Source: an uncultured Halieaceae bacterium (GTDB lineage: Bacteria > Pseudomonadota > Gammaproteobacteria > Pseudomonadales > Halieaceae). Taken from it: DNA of 42,925 bases. Below, piece after piece: positions 18,043 through 25,887 of this stretch (position 1 is the stretch's first letter; each line of letters opens with the position of its first letter). The DNA lies in assembly GCA_913056165.1 (NCBI GenBank), contig CAJXMD010000015.1, positions 1 through 42,925 of the forward strand, written 5' to 3'. Position numbers and translations under genes: made by a program. The notes under the pieces were generated by a model. The model was not told where the DNA came from, made no database searches, and saw only the letters and a list, made by a program, of their open reading frames with translations.

Positions 18043-20292
18043 TCAGAACCACTTGGTGAGCTCGATGCCGTAACGGACGCCCTGAGCTGGCCAAAGGAAG
18101 TTGAACTGTGGCTTGACCCCTGGAATGCCGAGGATGAATGCCGCATCAGGACCCGGAGAGTATTCCGTGTTGTACTCCTCGTCGGTGGCATTCTTGACCC
18201 ACGCGGTGATCGCCCAGTTATCAGCAACCTCCAATCCGGCACGTAGGTCGAGCAAGTCCACAGCACTTCGAGACGAGTAGTTGTTGGGCTCCCACCATGT
18301 TTCACCCAGGTGCTGCCAGTCCGCTCGAGCAAACACTTCCATACCGCCGCTGCCGATTGGCGCACGGAACTGAAGCCCGACGTTACCGGTGACTTCGCTG
18401 ACCAAGGGCGCCTGATTGCCCAGCCAGTCGGCTGTAGGGGCCTCGGTGATCTCGCTGTCAGTCAGACCAAGGCCAAAGTTCAGGGTGAAGTACTCGCCAA
18501 GAAGTGCGGTGCCCTCGAGTTCGAGGCCGGTATATTCGGCTTCTGGCACACTCCCCAGGTTCTGGGTATTGGTGTTGGGGTCATAGAAGAAGAAATAAGC
18601 GCCTTCAAGTTCATTGAAGTAAACGGCCGCGGACAGACGCAGTCGACCATCGAGAAGATCGCCCTTTGCACCCACTTCAAAGTTGGTAGAAAGTTGCTCA
18701 TCAAAAATGTCATCGATTCCCGGATACAGGATAGCAGTGCCTACCCCGGTCTGGTTGAAGCCGCCACTGCGGAAACCTCGGCTGATATCGCCGTAGACAA
18801 CCCAGTTATCAGTAGGTCGCCAGCGAAGGGTTGCTTTAGGTTGCCAGGCGTCCCAGCTTTCCTTGCGCTGCTCGCCGAAAACAATACCAAGCCCGGTGGT
18901 GTCATAGAGAGGTGGTGTCAGGGCGGTGTTCTCACGCTCATCGTGGTCGTAGCGAGCCGCCAGACTCAATTCCAAGTTATCGGTGAGATCGAACGCGACC
19001 TGACCAAAGACCGCCCAGGCGAAATTGTCCTGCTCGTCCGCCAGAATGCCGAGTTGGGGACTCGGATTGGTGGGATCAACGAACACAGAGGGTCGGAAGT
19101 CTTTCTGTACGTTGTAAACGCCCAGGCCGCGATCGATCTGGGATCCGGTAGAGATATAACGATCGGTCGCAATCATGTAGGCACCGACGATCCACTGAGG
19201 GCCTGTCTCGTTATTTCCAGTGAGTCGGATCTCCTGACTTACGGACTCCACTTCGAGATACTGGTTCTGTGATAGATCCGTGTACTCATCCCCGGTGAGG
19301 AACTTGATATAAGCGCCAAAGGCATCGTTGTTGAAATAGTTGTAGGGATGCTCGCGAGGCAGGAAATTGAACTGGTCACCGCTTGATGTCTCCTCCAGAT
19401 CATCGTAGGCGGTGACTCCGCTTAAAGTCGCGAAGCCCATGTCGTAGTCAAACTTGAAGCTGGCGCTCAAGAATTCGCGCTCGTTGTAGCCCGGATTGTT
19501 GACCTGAACGGGTATATCGGTGTCATCAGCTTCGACGTCGATGATGAAGTAGAAAGCCTGGGTCTCGAGCTTGGAGTAGCCCACCCTGAAGTCAGTGGTG
19601 AGGCGATCACTGACATCCCAGTTCAAGCGCGCGCGCATGGAAGTGTCTTTGTAGGGATCAGCCTCCTCGCCGAGATATTCATTATCGATATAACCATCGT
19701 TATCCATGTAGCTACCGGCCAGTCGATATTTGACCGATCCATCATCGGTAAGAGGTCCACCAACATAGCCTTTGACGCTCCAGCCGGGTGCGGATTCTGC
19801 ACCAACCCGAACTTCTCCCTCATGCTCATCGCCGGGTTCTTTCGTGGTGATGGTGATCGCACCGCCGATGGCGTTCCGACCATATAAGGCGCCTTGCGGG
19901 CCTCTCAGAACCTCAATCTGCTGAATATCGAAAAGCTGCTGATTTAACTGGGTTGGATTGGACAGCAGCACCCCATCGATCAGGACTGCCGCCGCCAGTT
20001 CGCTATTACGCGCTGATGAAATGCCGCGGATGTTAAGGAATGAGTTGCCGGTGCTCTGGGTTTGAACCAGGGTCACGTTGGGGGTTAGGTCTACAAAATC
20101 TTGCGGCGTCTGGATACCGGAGGCGCGGATATCACTGTCCGTAAAGGCTTTCACTGAGACCGGGCTTTCGAATAGGGATTCCGATCGTTTTCTTGCGGTG
20201 ACCACGACTTCTTCAAGGGTAGCCTGAGCTAGCGCCTCACCGGCAACAGCAGCAGCAATGGCAAAAGCAAGGAGTTTTGGGTGCGTTTTCAT
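18043..20292 (-). CDS. TonB-dependent outer-membrane receptor
   Basis: 749 residues. The signal peptide is MKTHPKLLAFAIAAAVAGEALA with cleavage before QA, followed at once by a TonB-box-like LEEVVVTARKR. The plug domain spans about 45-160 and includes INIRG-type and GRNAIGGAITI motifs (FLNIRGISS, LRGPQGALYGRNAIGG). The rest is beta barrel, ending in an aromatic residue (GIELTKWF) as outer-membrane barrels do. It imports a ligand using TonB energy. Its place at the head of an enzyme operon points to import of an organic substrate rather than only iron. AGAGGA lies six bases before the ATG. The promoter region carries two inverted repeats. Confidence 0.93.
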   Translation of the reverse strand: MKTHPKLLAFAIAAAVAGEALAQATLEEVVVTARKRSESLFESPVSVKAFTDSDIRASGIQTPQDFVDLTPNVTLVQTQSTGNSFLNIRGISSARNSELAAAVLIDGVLLSNPTQLNQQLFDIQQIEVLRGPQGALYGRNAIGGAITITTKEPGDEHEGEVRVGAESAPGWSVKGYVGGPLTDDGSVKYRLAGSYMDNDGYIDNEYLGEEADPYKDTSMRARLNWDVSDRLTTDFRVGYSKLETQAFYFIIDVEADDTDIPVQVNNPGYNEREFLSASFKFDYDMGFATLSGVTAYDDLEETSSGDQFNFLPREHPYNYFNNDAFGAYIKFLTGDEYTDLSQNQYLEVESVSQEIRLTGNNETGPQWIVGAYMIATDRYISTGSQIDRGLGVYNVQKDFRPSVFVDPTNPSPQLGILADEQDNFAWAVFGQVAFDLTDNLELSLAARYDHDERENTALTPPLYDTTGLGIVFGEQRKESWDAWQPKATLRWRPTDNWVVYGDISRGFRSGGFNQTGVGTAILYPGIDDIFDEQLSTNFEVGAKGDLLDGRLRLSAAVYFNELEGAYFFFYDPNTNTQNLGSVPEAEYTGLELEGTALLGEYFTLNFGLGLTDSEITEAPTADWLGNQAPLVSEVTGNVGLQFRAPIGSGGMEVFARADWQHLGETWWEPNNYSSRSAVDLLDLRAGLEVADNWAITAWVKNATDEEYNTEYSPGPDAAFILGIPGVKPQFNFLWPAQGVRYGIELTKWF

Positions 20293-20306
20293 GAGGGGTC
20301 CTCTTG

Positions 20307-20323
20307 TTTTCGTTTATCGAAAA
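20307..20323. promoter_or_regulatory. Inverted repeat 1, candidate operator (TTTTCG-N5-CGAAAA)
   Basis: A perfect 6-bp inverted repeat with a 5-base spacer, TTTTCG tttat CGAAAA, 14 bases upstream of the TonB-receptor start codon and just outside its ribosome site. It shares the TTCG-N5-CGAA core and spacing with the neighbouring repeat, and the two centres are 19 bp apart, about two helix turns. The likely ligand is a dimeric regulator, most simply the IclR protein encoded at 22019-22822. Confidence 0.6.
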
Positions 20324-20326
20324 TCC

Positions 20327-20341
20327 ATTCGTTATTCGAAT
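20327..20341. promoter_or_regulatory. Inverted repeat 2, candidate operator (ATTCG-N5-CGAAT)
   Basis: A perfect 5-bp inverted repeat with a 5-base spacer, ATTCG ttatt CGAAT, starting three bases after inverted repeat 1. The same half-site (TTCG/CGAA) at the same spacing, twice in 35 bases, is unlikely to be chance. If TATACT (minus strand, 20348-20353) is the receptor's -10 element, this site would cover the transcription start, a repressor-like arrangement. Confidence 0.6.
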
Positions 20342-20347
20342 ACGTAA

Positions 20348-20353
20348 AGTATA
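20348..20353 (-). promoter_or_regulatory. Candidate -10 element of the TonB-receptor operon
   Basis: Minus-strand TATACT matches five of six bases of the sigma-70 -10 consensus and lies about 56 bases before the receptor ATG. I see no good -35 at the proper distance, so an activator or another sigma factor may be needed. Predicted start of transcription falls at the edge of inverted repeat 2. Confidence 0.35.
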
Positions 20354-20450
20354 CGCTAATACATCGGTTTGGATCATCATTTATGGTGCGCTCGATTGGT
20401 CTCAATTGTCGTTAGATTCAGGCCATCTAATGAATAAGGAACTGACTGGT

Positions 20451-21206
20451 ATGAACCCCACTGATCGAAAACCCCCCTCGACCGAGATATGTGGCTGCGA
20501 TGCTGACTCCATTACGCTGAGGGGTAGGGATTTAGTTGCTGATGTCATTGGCTCTTACTCGCTGACCGGCGCATTTTTATTACAAGCCCTGGGGGAAGAG
20601 CCTACCGAGCGGCAGTGCGAATTGCTGGACGCTGTGATGGTCACGATCATGGAGCATGGCTTGATGCCGTCTGTTATTTCCACACGCCTCACCCTGTCAG
20701 GTGCACCGGAGTCCCTTCAGGGTGCCGTTGCTGCAGGCCTGTTGGGAGTAGGGGACCGTTATGGCGGCACCGCGGGTAAGTGTGGTGAGCTGGGGGAGCG
20801 CCTGGTGAGGTCCCATGACATTCATGCCACTGCAAAGGAGATTGTCGCGGAGCATCGATTGCGGAAAGAGCCCGTACCCGGATTCGGGCACCCCATTCAC
20901 TCTGGTCGTGATCCGCGCGTGGATAAATTACTCGAAATGCTTCCCGAGGGTAGCGACGCCATGGCCGCTATGCGGGCATTGGAAGCTGCGCTCAGTGAGT
21001 CGCTCGGAAAAACCCTGGTCATGAATGTCAGTGCCGCGCTGGCGGCGCTTATGATGGAGGCCAAAATTCCTGCAACCATCATGCGCGGGGTTGTACTTAT
21101 CGCACGGACTGCAGGTCTGGTTGGTCACGCTCTCGAGGAAATACAAAACCCCGTTGGGGATGATCTTTGGCAGGCAGCTCAGTCTGCGGTTCCCTACCGC
21201 GAATGA
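20451..21206 (+). CDS. Citrate synthase/citryl-CoA lyase family protein with altered active site
   Basis: 251 residues from the ATG at 20451, preceded by AAGGA at ten bases; an ATG at 20430 is possible. It is the short, single-domain-like form of the citrate synthase family usually annotated citryl-CoA lyase. GFGHPIH (144-150) supplies the histidine equivalent to H320 of pig citrate synthase. The region aligned with the first catalytic histidine reads RYGGTAGKCGE with no histidine, and the NVD aspartate motif reads NVS (192-194). It probably makes or breaks a C-C bond in a CoA thioester, but these changes argue against normal citrate synthesis. Its stop overlaps the hydrolase start; it is divergent from the TonB receptor. 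Confidence 0.75.
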   Translation: MNPTDRKPPSTEICGCDADSITLRGRDLVADVIGSYSLTGAFLLQALGEEPTERQCELLDAVMVTIMEHGLMPSVISTRLTLSGAPESLQGAVAAGLLGVGDRYGGTAGKCGELGERLVRSHDIHATAKEIVAEHRLRKEPVPGFGHPIHSGRDPRVDKLLEMLPEGSDAMAAMRALEAALSESLGKTLVMNVSAALAALMMEAKIPATIMRGVVLIARTAGLVGHALEEIQNPVGDDLWQAAQSAVPYRE

Positions 21207-22048
21207 ACGCCCTCGTGGAGACGCCGGCGATCTTGGAGGTCCCTGTCGATGATGGTGTAATCGATGTGACTGTCTATGGCGATTCAGCTGACGCCTCAGT
21301 CACGATATTGTGCCTGCATGGCTGGACGCTGGATCAGCGATCTTTTGAGTTCCAGCGTCATCTGGCGAGCCCCCCGCTCAGCCTGGCGACGTTCGACCGT
21401 CGTGGTTTTGGTGCCAGCCCCTTGGAGCCGAATTTCACTCGTGAAGTGGAGGATCTTCACTACATAAGCCGAGCTTTGCCGGGCAATGTGTTTGTATATG
21501 GCGTCTCTCAAGGGGCACGGTTAGCTCTTCGGGCTACGGCCTTAGGGCGTGTCGCACCCGCGGGACTCATTTTGCAGGGGGGACACCTCGATGGCTTTAC
21601 ATCGGAAGAGCAGCCTGCAGAGATAATTCCCTTTGATGATTATCGGGCATTCCTCACGTCCGGGAATATCGACGCATTCAGACAGAGCTGGTGTCGACAC
21701 CCCTTGGTGTCGGCCGGATTCGACGGGACTACCAATGTCGAGCCAATGTCCTACGTTTCCCACTACCGAGGTATGGATTTGCTAGCACCCGACGCGTTAC
21801 CGGTGCCGATGGATTTGAGAGAGCAGGTAGGCGCGCTGCAGATTCCTGTCATGACGATAGTGGGGACACTTGAGACACCTTCACGTAAAGCCCACGCAGC
21901 AGCGATTGAGGAGCTGACAGGAGCCCAGCGCCTGTCCGTGGACGGTGGGGGGCACTTGTGTCATCTGTCCCACCCAGAGCGAGTAAACCCTTATTTGCAC
22001 GCGTGGTGCACTGAGGTGTCAGCTCGAGTCGGTGATGGCGTCGAGTAA
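21203..22048 (+). CDS. Alpha/beta-fold hydrolase
   Basis: 281 residues; the ATG overlaps the upstream stop (ATGA), so it is co-translated with the citryl-CoA-lyase-like gene. HGW (39-41) forms the oxyanion hole, GVSQG (100-104) holds nucleophile S102, and H251 in GGGHLCHLSHPE is the likely catalytic base. The usual acid position after the sixth strand reads GTLETPSR, giving E224 rather than Asp. It resembles the hydrolases that act on C-C bonds, enol-lactones or esters in aromatic catabolism, but the substrate is unknown. The last 30 bases overlap the convergent IclR gene. Confidence 0.82.
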   Translation: MNALVETPAILEVPVDDGVIDVTVYGDSADASVTILCLHGWTLDQRSFEFQRHLASPPLSLATFDRRGFGASPLEPNFTREVEDLHYISRALPGNVFVYGVSQGARLALRATALGRVAPAGLILQGGHLDGFTSEEQPAEIIPFDDYRAFLTSGNIDAFRQSWCRHPLVSAGFDGTTNVEPMSYVSHYRGMDLLAPDALPVPMDLREQVGALQIPVMTIVGTLETPSRKAHAAAIEELTGAQRLSVDGGGHLCHLSHPERVNPYLHAWCTEVSARVGDGVE

Positions 22049-22822
22049 GCCTCGCGCGTCCTTTAATTCGGAGACCAGCTGATCCCGTATCCTGAATAGC
22101 GCGGGTGACCGTGAAGCTGGATAGGAGTTGAGGTCGACCTTGCCAGTTGATGAGGAGCAGTTGATTGCTCCGACCACGCCAAAATTCGGAAGAACAACTG
22201 GGGTCGCAATTGAGGTAATGCCGTAGTCAAGTTGGTCACTAACCACCGCGAAACCGTCACTCCTTGCCTGCTTTATTGCAGCGCGCAAACTTGCTGGGTC
22301 GGTGGTCGTGAATTTAGTGGTTGCCTTCAAGGGATATTTATAGAGAAAAGCATCTAGCTCCCCCTCGGGTAGCGCAGACAAAATGGCGCGGCCTAGGGAG
22401 GTAGCGAGGGCGGGAAACCGTGTTCCAGTTGCAGCCTGTGTCCGGATAACCCGATAGGTGGAAACGTGCGTGATGTACAGGATCTCGTTGCCACTTAGCA
22501 CCGCAAAGGATGCGCTGTCACCCGTTTGATCCCTGAGCTGTTGTAGCGGTGGGCGAATGATGTTGTCGATATTGAAGCTCTCTACGAATGGAGTCGAGAG
22601 CTCAAGCACCTTCGGTTTTAGAAAGAAGAGATTATCAACTTTGCCAACGTAACCGAGCTCCAGCAACGTAATGAGGCAGCGTCTTGCTACCGCAGGGCTG
22701 AGTTCTGTAGCACGAGCCACTTCCGAGAGAGTCATTCTTGATTGATCCTTCGAAAAGCTGCGTAGCACGCGGAGACCTTTCTCCAGCGTGCTCAGATATT
22801 CGCTTGACGTTTGATCGGTCAT
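22019..22822 (-). CDS. IclR-family transcriptional regulator (PcaR/PobR-like)
   Basis: 267 residues. The N-terminal winged helix-turn-helix (about 8-70) reads LEKGLRVLRSF, then MTLSEVARATELSPAVARRCLITL, the form seen in the PcaR/PcaU/PobR branch that controls protocatechuate and related pathways. The C-terminal effector-binding domain (about 85-260) has YITHVSTYR and LGRAILSALP. It overlaps the hydrolase gene tail-to-tail by 30 bases and is the only regulator in the cluster, so it is the natural candidate to bind the inverted repeats at 20307-20341. The effector is unknown. Confidence 0.88.
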   Translation of the reverse strand: MTDQTSSEYLSTLEKGLRVLRSFSKDQSRMTLSEVARATELSPAVARRCLITLLELGYVGKVDNLFFLKPKVLELSTPFVESFNIDNIIRPPLQQLRDQTGDSASFAVLSGNEILYITHVSTYRVIRTQAATGTRFPALATSLGRAILSALPEGELDAFLYKYPLKATTKFTTTDPASLRAAIKQARSDGFAVVSDQLDYGITSIATPVVLPNFGVVGAINCSSSTGKVDLNSYPASRSPALFRIRDQLVSELKDARGLLDAITDSS

Positions 22823-22841
22823 CAGCAGGCGCCAGGTCAGT

Positions 22842-24728
22842 TTACTGTTTCATTTCCGCAAGCGCCGCTTCAAGCTGTTCCACGTAGTCTTCGAATACGT
22901 CGATGGTGGCATACACGGGTTCGGGGGTTGTCATATCGATACCCGCTTTCTTGAGAAGTTCGATGGGATAGTCACTTGAGCCTGACCGAAGCATGGTTAG
23001 GAACCTGTCACGAGCTGGGGCACCTTCTTCAATGATTTGCTTGGCTAAAGCGGTAGCAGCCACAAAGGACGTTGAATACTGGTACACGTAGAAGTTGTCG
23101 CTGCGCAGAAAGTGGGGGATGCGACTCCATTCTATTTGATTAAGGTCATGTGCGTTTACTGACTCCCCGTAAAAGTCGTTGAAGACCTCGGCATAAATGC
23201 CGTTCAGTTTGTCTGCGGTCAGAGCTTCTCCTGCTTCAACCGCCGCATGGGCTCGCGCTTCAAAGTCAGCAAAGGAGGCTTGACGATAAAAGCCGCCGCG
23301 AAATTCATCGAGGTAGCTGCTTAGCAGATAAGCTCTTTCTTCGGCCGTTTCCGCTTCCCGAAGCAGTTTTTGCATTAGGATAGCTTCATTGGTCATTGAG
23401 GCAATTTCCGCGATGAAAGTGCGGTAATCCCCATAAACGTAGGGCTGCGTGCCCCGAGAAAGGTAGCTGTGAATCGAATGGCCGTACTCGTGAGCCAGTG
23501 TCGATACGTCGTTCAGGGTCCCTTCAAAATTCATCGATAGATAGGGTTTGGACGTGTAAGTCCCCCAGCTATAAGCGCCGCCTCGCTTACCCCGGTTTTC
23601 TAAAGCATCTACCCATCCTTCATCAAAGCCTTTCCAGTAGACCTCAAGGTAATCTTTGCCAAGGGGTTCCAGTCCAGCCGCAACGATTTCTTTGGCCTCC
23701 TCGAAAGAAATATTGTCTATGGTGGGTGCAACCAAGGGGGCATACATGTCCCATATTTCCAATTGCTCCACACCGAGTTGCTCTCGTCGTAGCTCAAGGT
23801 ATCGCTGCAGCGGTCCGGATCCTTCCCGGGCTACTTTAACCAGATTGTGGAAAACACTTTCCGGGATGGCGCTTGAGTACGTGGCCGCCTGCACCCGGGT
23901 GTCGAATCCTCGGGCCTTCGCCTCAAAAACCCGGGCTTTGACATGTCCTTCGTAATTTGCGGCAAGGGTGTGGTTAAGCGTGTTGTAGGCCGAGAACAAT
24001 CCCACCCAGGCATCCTCCCTCACCTTGCGGTTGGTGGAATGAAGAAAAGCACCGTAGCGTGACTTCGTCAGTTCAACCTCGTTACCTGATTCGTCCTGCA
24101 CGGTGCCAAATTGCAGGTCCGTATTATCGATAGCGCCAAATACCGAGGCGAACTTGTCTAAAGGATCTCCCGCCATGGCGAGTAAGCGCTCTTCCCCCTC
24201 ACTCAGGGTGTAGTCCCGCATTCTGGATTGCTCGTCCAGGTAGTGGCGATACATGCTGAGTCCCGGTGTGGTTTCAAGCATCTCATTCAGCGATGACTCT
24301 GGGATGGCAAGCAGCTCTGGGGAAAAGAAGGCATTAATCTGCTGAAACCGGGCGTATAAGCCTTGAGCCTCCGAGAAGCGCGCAGCATTCTCCGAAATTC
24401 GTGTGTCCTCGTAGGATTTGAGTCCAGCGTATACATAGAGATTACCTATGATCTGACTGATTTCCTCGATGGTGCCGATAGCATCCAACAGTGTCGCGCC
24501 GTTTTCGGCGAGTCGTCCACGGTATGCGGTGATCTCGGGCAGCCGTGCAAGAAATCGCTGCTTGTCTGCTTCCCACGCGTCGGCATCGGGATACATATCA
24601 GAGAGGTCCCACTTGTATTGAGCGGGAATGTCCGCACGTTCCGGCAGCTCGTTGCTACTTGCGGTCACAGGTAAGATGACGAGGAGCGTGAGCAGACTCC
24701 AGCACAACGTCAGGCGAGGGGTTTTCAT
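22842..24728 (-). CDS. pepF: Exported M3-family oligoendopeptidase F-like metallopeptidase
   Basis: 628 residues from the ATG at 24728, which has AAGGA upstream; an in-frame start 48 bases earlier would bury the signal peptide. MKTPRLTLCWSLLTLLVILP followed by VTASS looks like a cleavable Sec signal, so the enzyme should be periplasmic. The rest is PepF-like: RADIPAQYKWDLSDMYPD at the mature N-terminus and the zinc motif HEYGHSIHS (about 408-416), with the third ligand expected about 25 residues later (FIAEIASMTNE). It cuts short peptides. Most PepF proteins are cytosolic, which makes the signal peptide notable. Nineteen bases from the IclR gene on the same strand, but no clear functional link. 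Confidence 0.88.
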   Translation of the reverse strand: MKTPRLTLCWSLLTLLVILPVTASSNELPERADIPAQYKWDLSDMYPDADAWEADKQRFLARLPEITAYRGRLAENGATLLDAIGTIEEISQIIGNLYVYAGLKSYEDTRISENAARFSEAQGLYARFQQINAFFSPELLAIPESSLNEMLETTPGLSMYRHYLDEQSRMRDYTLSEGEERLLAMAGDPLDKFASVFGAIDNTDLQFGTVQDESGNEVELTKSRYGAFLHSTNRKVREDAWVGLFSAYNTLNHTLAANYEGHVKARVFEAKARGFDTRVQAATYSSAIPESVFHNLVKVAREGSGPLQRYLELRREQLGVEQLEIWDMYAPLVAPTIDNISFEEAKEIVAAGLEPLGKDYLEVYWKGFDEGWVDALENRGKRGGAYSWGTYTSKPYLSMNFEGTLNDVSTLAHEYGHSIHSYLSRGTQPYVYGDYRTFIAEIASMTNEAILMQKLLREAETAEERAYLLSSYLDEFRGGFYRQASFADFEARAHAAVEAGEALTADKLNGIYAEVFNDFYGESVNAHDLNQIEWSRIPHFLRSDNFYVYQYSTSFVAATALAKQIIEEGAPARDRFLTMLRSGSSDYPIELLKKAGIDMTTPEPVYATIDVFEDYVEQLEAALAEMKQ

Positions 24729-24835
24729 AGTGTTTTCCTTTTCTATAACGTCCATGTAGTGCCGCGAGGTAAACACCTCTGACGCCGCGAAGGTTATCTT
24801 AAGCGCATGCGTTAGGCGAGTGACCTACCCCGGTT

Positions 24836-25474
24836 TTACGTCACTTTAGTGGCCTTGGTGTCTGGTTTGGCGTATTGGTAGCGCGTTCCCGGAGCTGTCG
24901 CGTGATAGCTATCCAACCCGCAGGAAGTAATGATGTGCCCCTTAGCCATGTCGACAGAGCCATCTTCACGCAATATTTCCTTGGGTAGATAAATCGACTG
25001 CACCTCGCCAATCACCAGGGTGGTGTTGTTGATGGCGAGGGTTTGTTGTTCTGCCAAGCGTAAAGCGATTTTGACCGGGGCTTCTTTGACATAGGGTGCT
25101 TTGCAGTCGTCACGCCATTCTGGTGTGAGCCCCGTGGCGGTGAACTCGGATACGTGTCGCGGGAATCGTGCGGAAGTTTGATGAGCAGCTGGCAGGATGG
25201 AAGTCGTTACATGGTTGAGCGTGAACTCCCCGGTGGCGGTAATGTTATCCAGCGTGTGGCGCTCGGTGCCGGCGGGGGCGGGCCTGACAAGCAGACCTAA
25301 GAGTGCCGGATTTGCCCCAATGTGCAAGACATTGGTGAACATGGCCAAATTTGTATCACCGCTGGGAGACTGAGTGCCAACAAGGAGGGCCGGTTTGAAC
25401 CCTGACAGGCAGTTAATCAGATTGGCCCGATATCGTTGCTCGAGAGCGATGAGGATATTTTTATCTATATGCAT
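24836..25474 (-). CDS. FMN-binding split-barrel flavin reductase-like protein
   Basis: 212 residues with the flavin reductase-like fold: an N-terminal segment with ALLVGTQSPSGDTNLAMF (about 29-46), then LLVRPAP and NITATGEFTLNHVTT, the strands that bind FMN in this family. No signal peptide, so cytosolic. It could reduce flavin with NAD(P)H or be a flavoenzyme of unknown substrate. It lies 45 bases downstream of the DCC-family gene in the same direction, ending the redox operon with another flavin protein. Confidence 0.78.
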   Translation of the reverse strand: MHIDKNILIALEQRYRANLINCLSGFKPALLVGTQSPSGDTNLAMFTNVLHIGANPALLGLLVRPAPAGTERHTLDNITATGEFTLNHVTTSILPAAHQTSARFPRHVSEFTATGLTPEWRDDCKAPYVKEAPVKIALRLAEQQTLAINNTTLVIGEVQSIYLPKEILREDGSVDMAKGHIITSCGLDSYHATAPGTRYQYAKPDTKATKVT

Positions 25475-25519
25475 TGGTTTGCCGAAGCTTGGAAGGACGG
25501 TTCTTAGCGGTTGGTGCGC

Positions 25520-25852
25520 TTAGTGATACATCCGTCGATAGCGTCTTACCGCCCACCAGGAATAAGCAGCGCTGGCGATGGGCTTGATAAGGGGCCAGGT
25601 AAGAATTTTCCATAGAGCACCGTACCGGGTGTGCTCCCATGCAGCGACGTTCGCGTCGATGCCGGTAATCATCTGCCCATTGCGATCCAGGTGTAACACC
25701 TTTAACAGTTGCTCCCTTGGTGCTGGAAGCTCCTCTTGATCCAATTGATGAATGTCCTGAAGCACCAGCTTGTTATCTTTGATCTTCTCGAGGCGCGCCA
25801 TTTCGGCGGAGCATAGAGGACAGTTTCCATCGTAGAAAAGTTTATCGGTCAT
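25520..25852 (-). CDS. DCC-family (DUF393) thiol-disulfide oxidoreductase-like protein
   Basis: 110 residues from the ATG at 25852; the open frame continues upstream through the apbE 3' region but the family starts here. The defining motif is YDGNCPLCSAEM, with C11 and C14. The remainder includes DxN-type GIDANVAAWE and a C-terminal aromatic/basic segment. DCC proteins have a thioredoxin-like fold and are thought to act in thiol-disulfide exchange; the partner is not established. It follows apbE by 35 bases. Confidence 0.85.
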   Translation of the reverse strand: MTDKLFYDGNCPLCSAEMARLEKIKDNKLVLQDIHQLDQEELPAPREQLLKVLHLDRNGQMITGIDANVAAWEHTRYGALWKILTWPLIKPIASAAYSWWAVRRYRRMYH

Positions 25853-25887
25853 GTGTGTTGTTCCATTGCCTGACGGTGGCAATACGA

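Noticed and set aside
18310..19272. 320-codon open frame antisense to the TonB receptor
   Set aside because: Mirrors the codon bias of the receptor gene; the receptor is clear.
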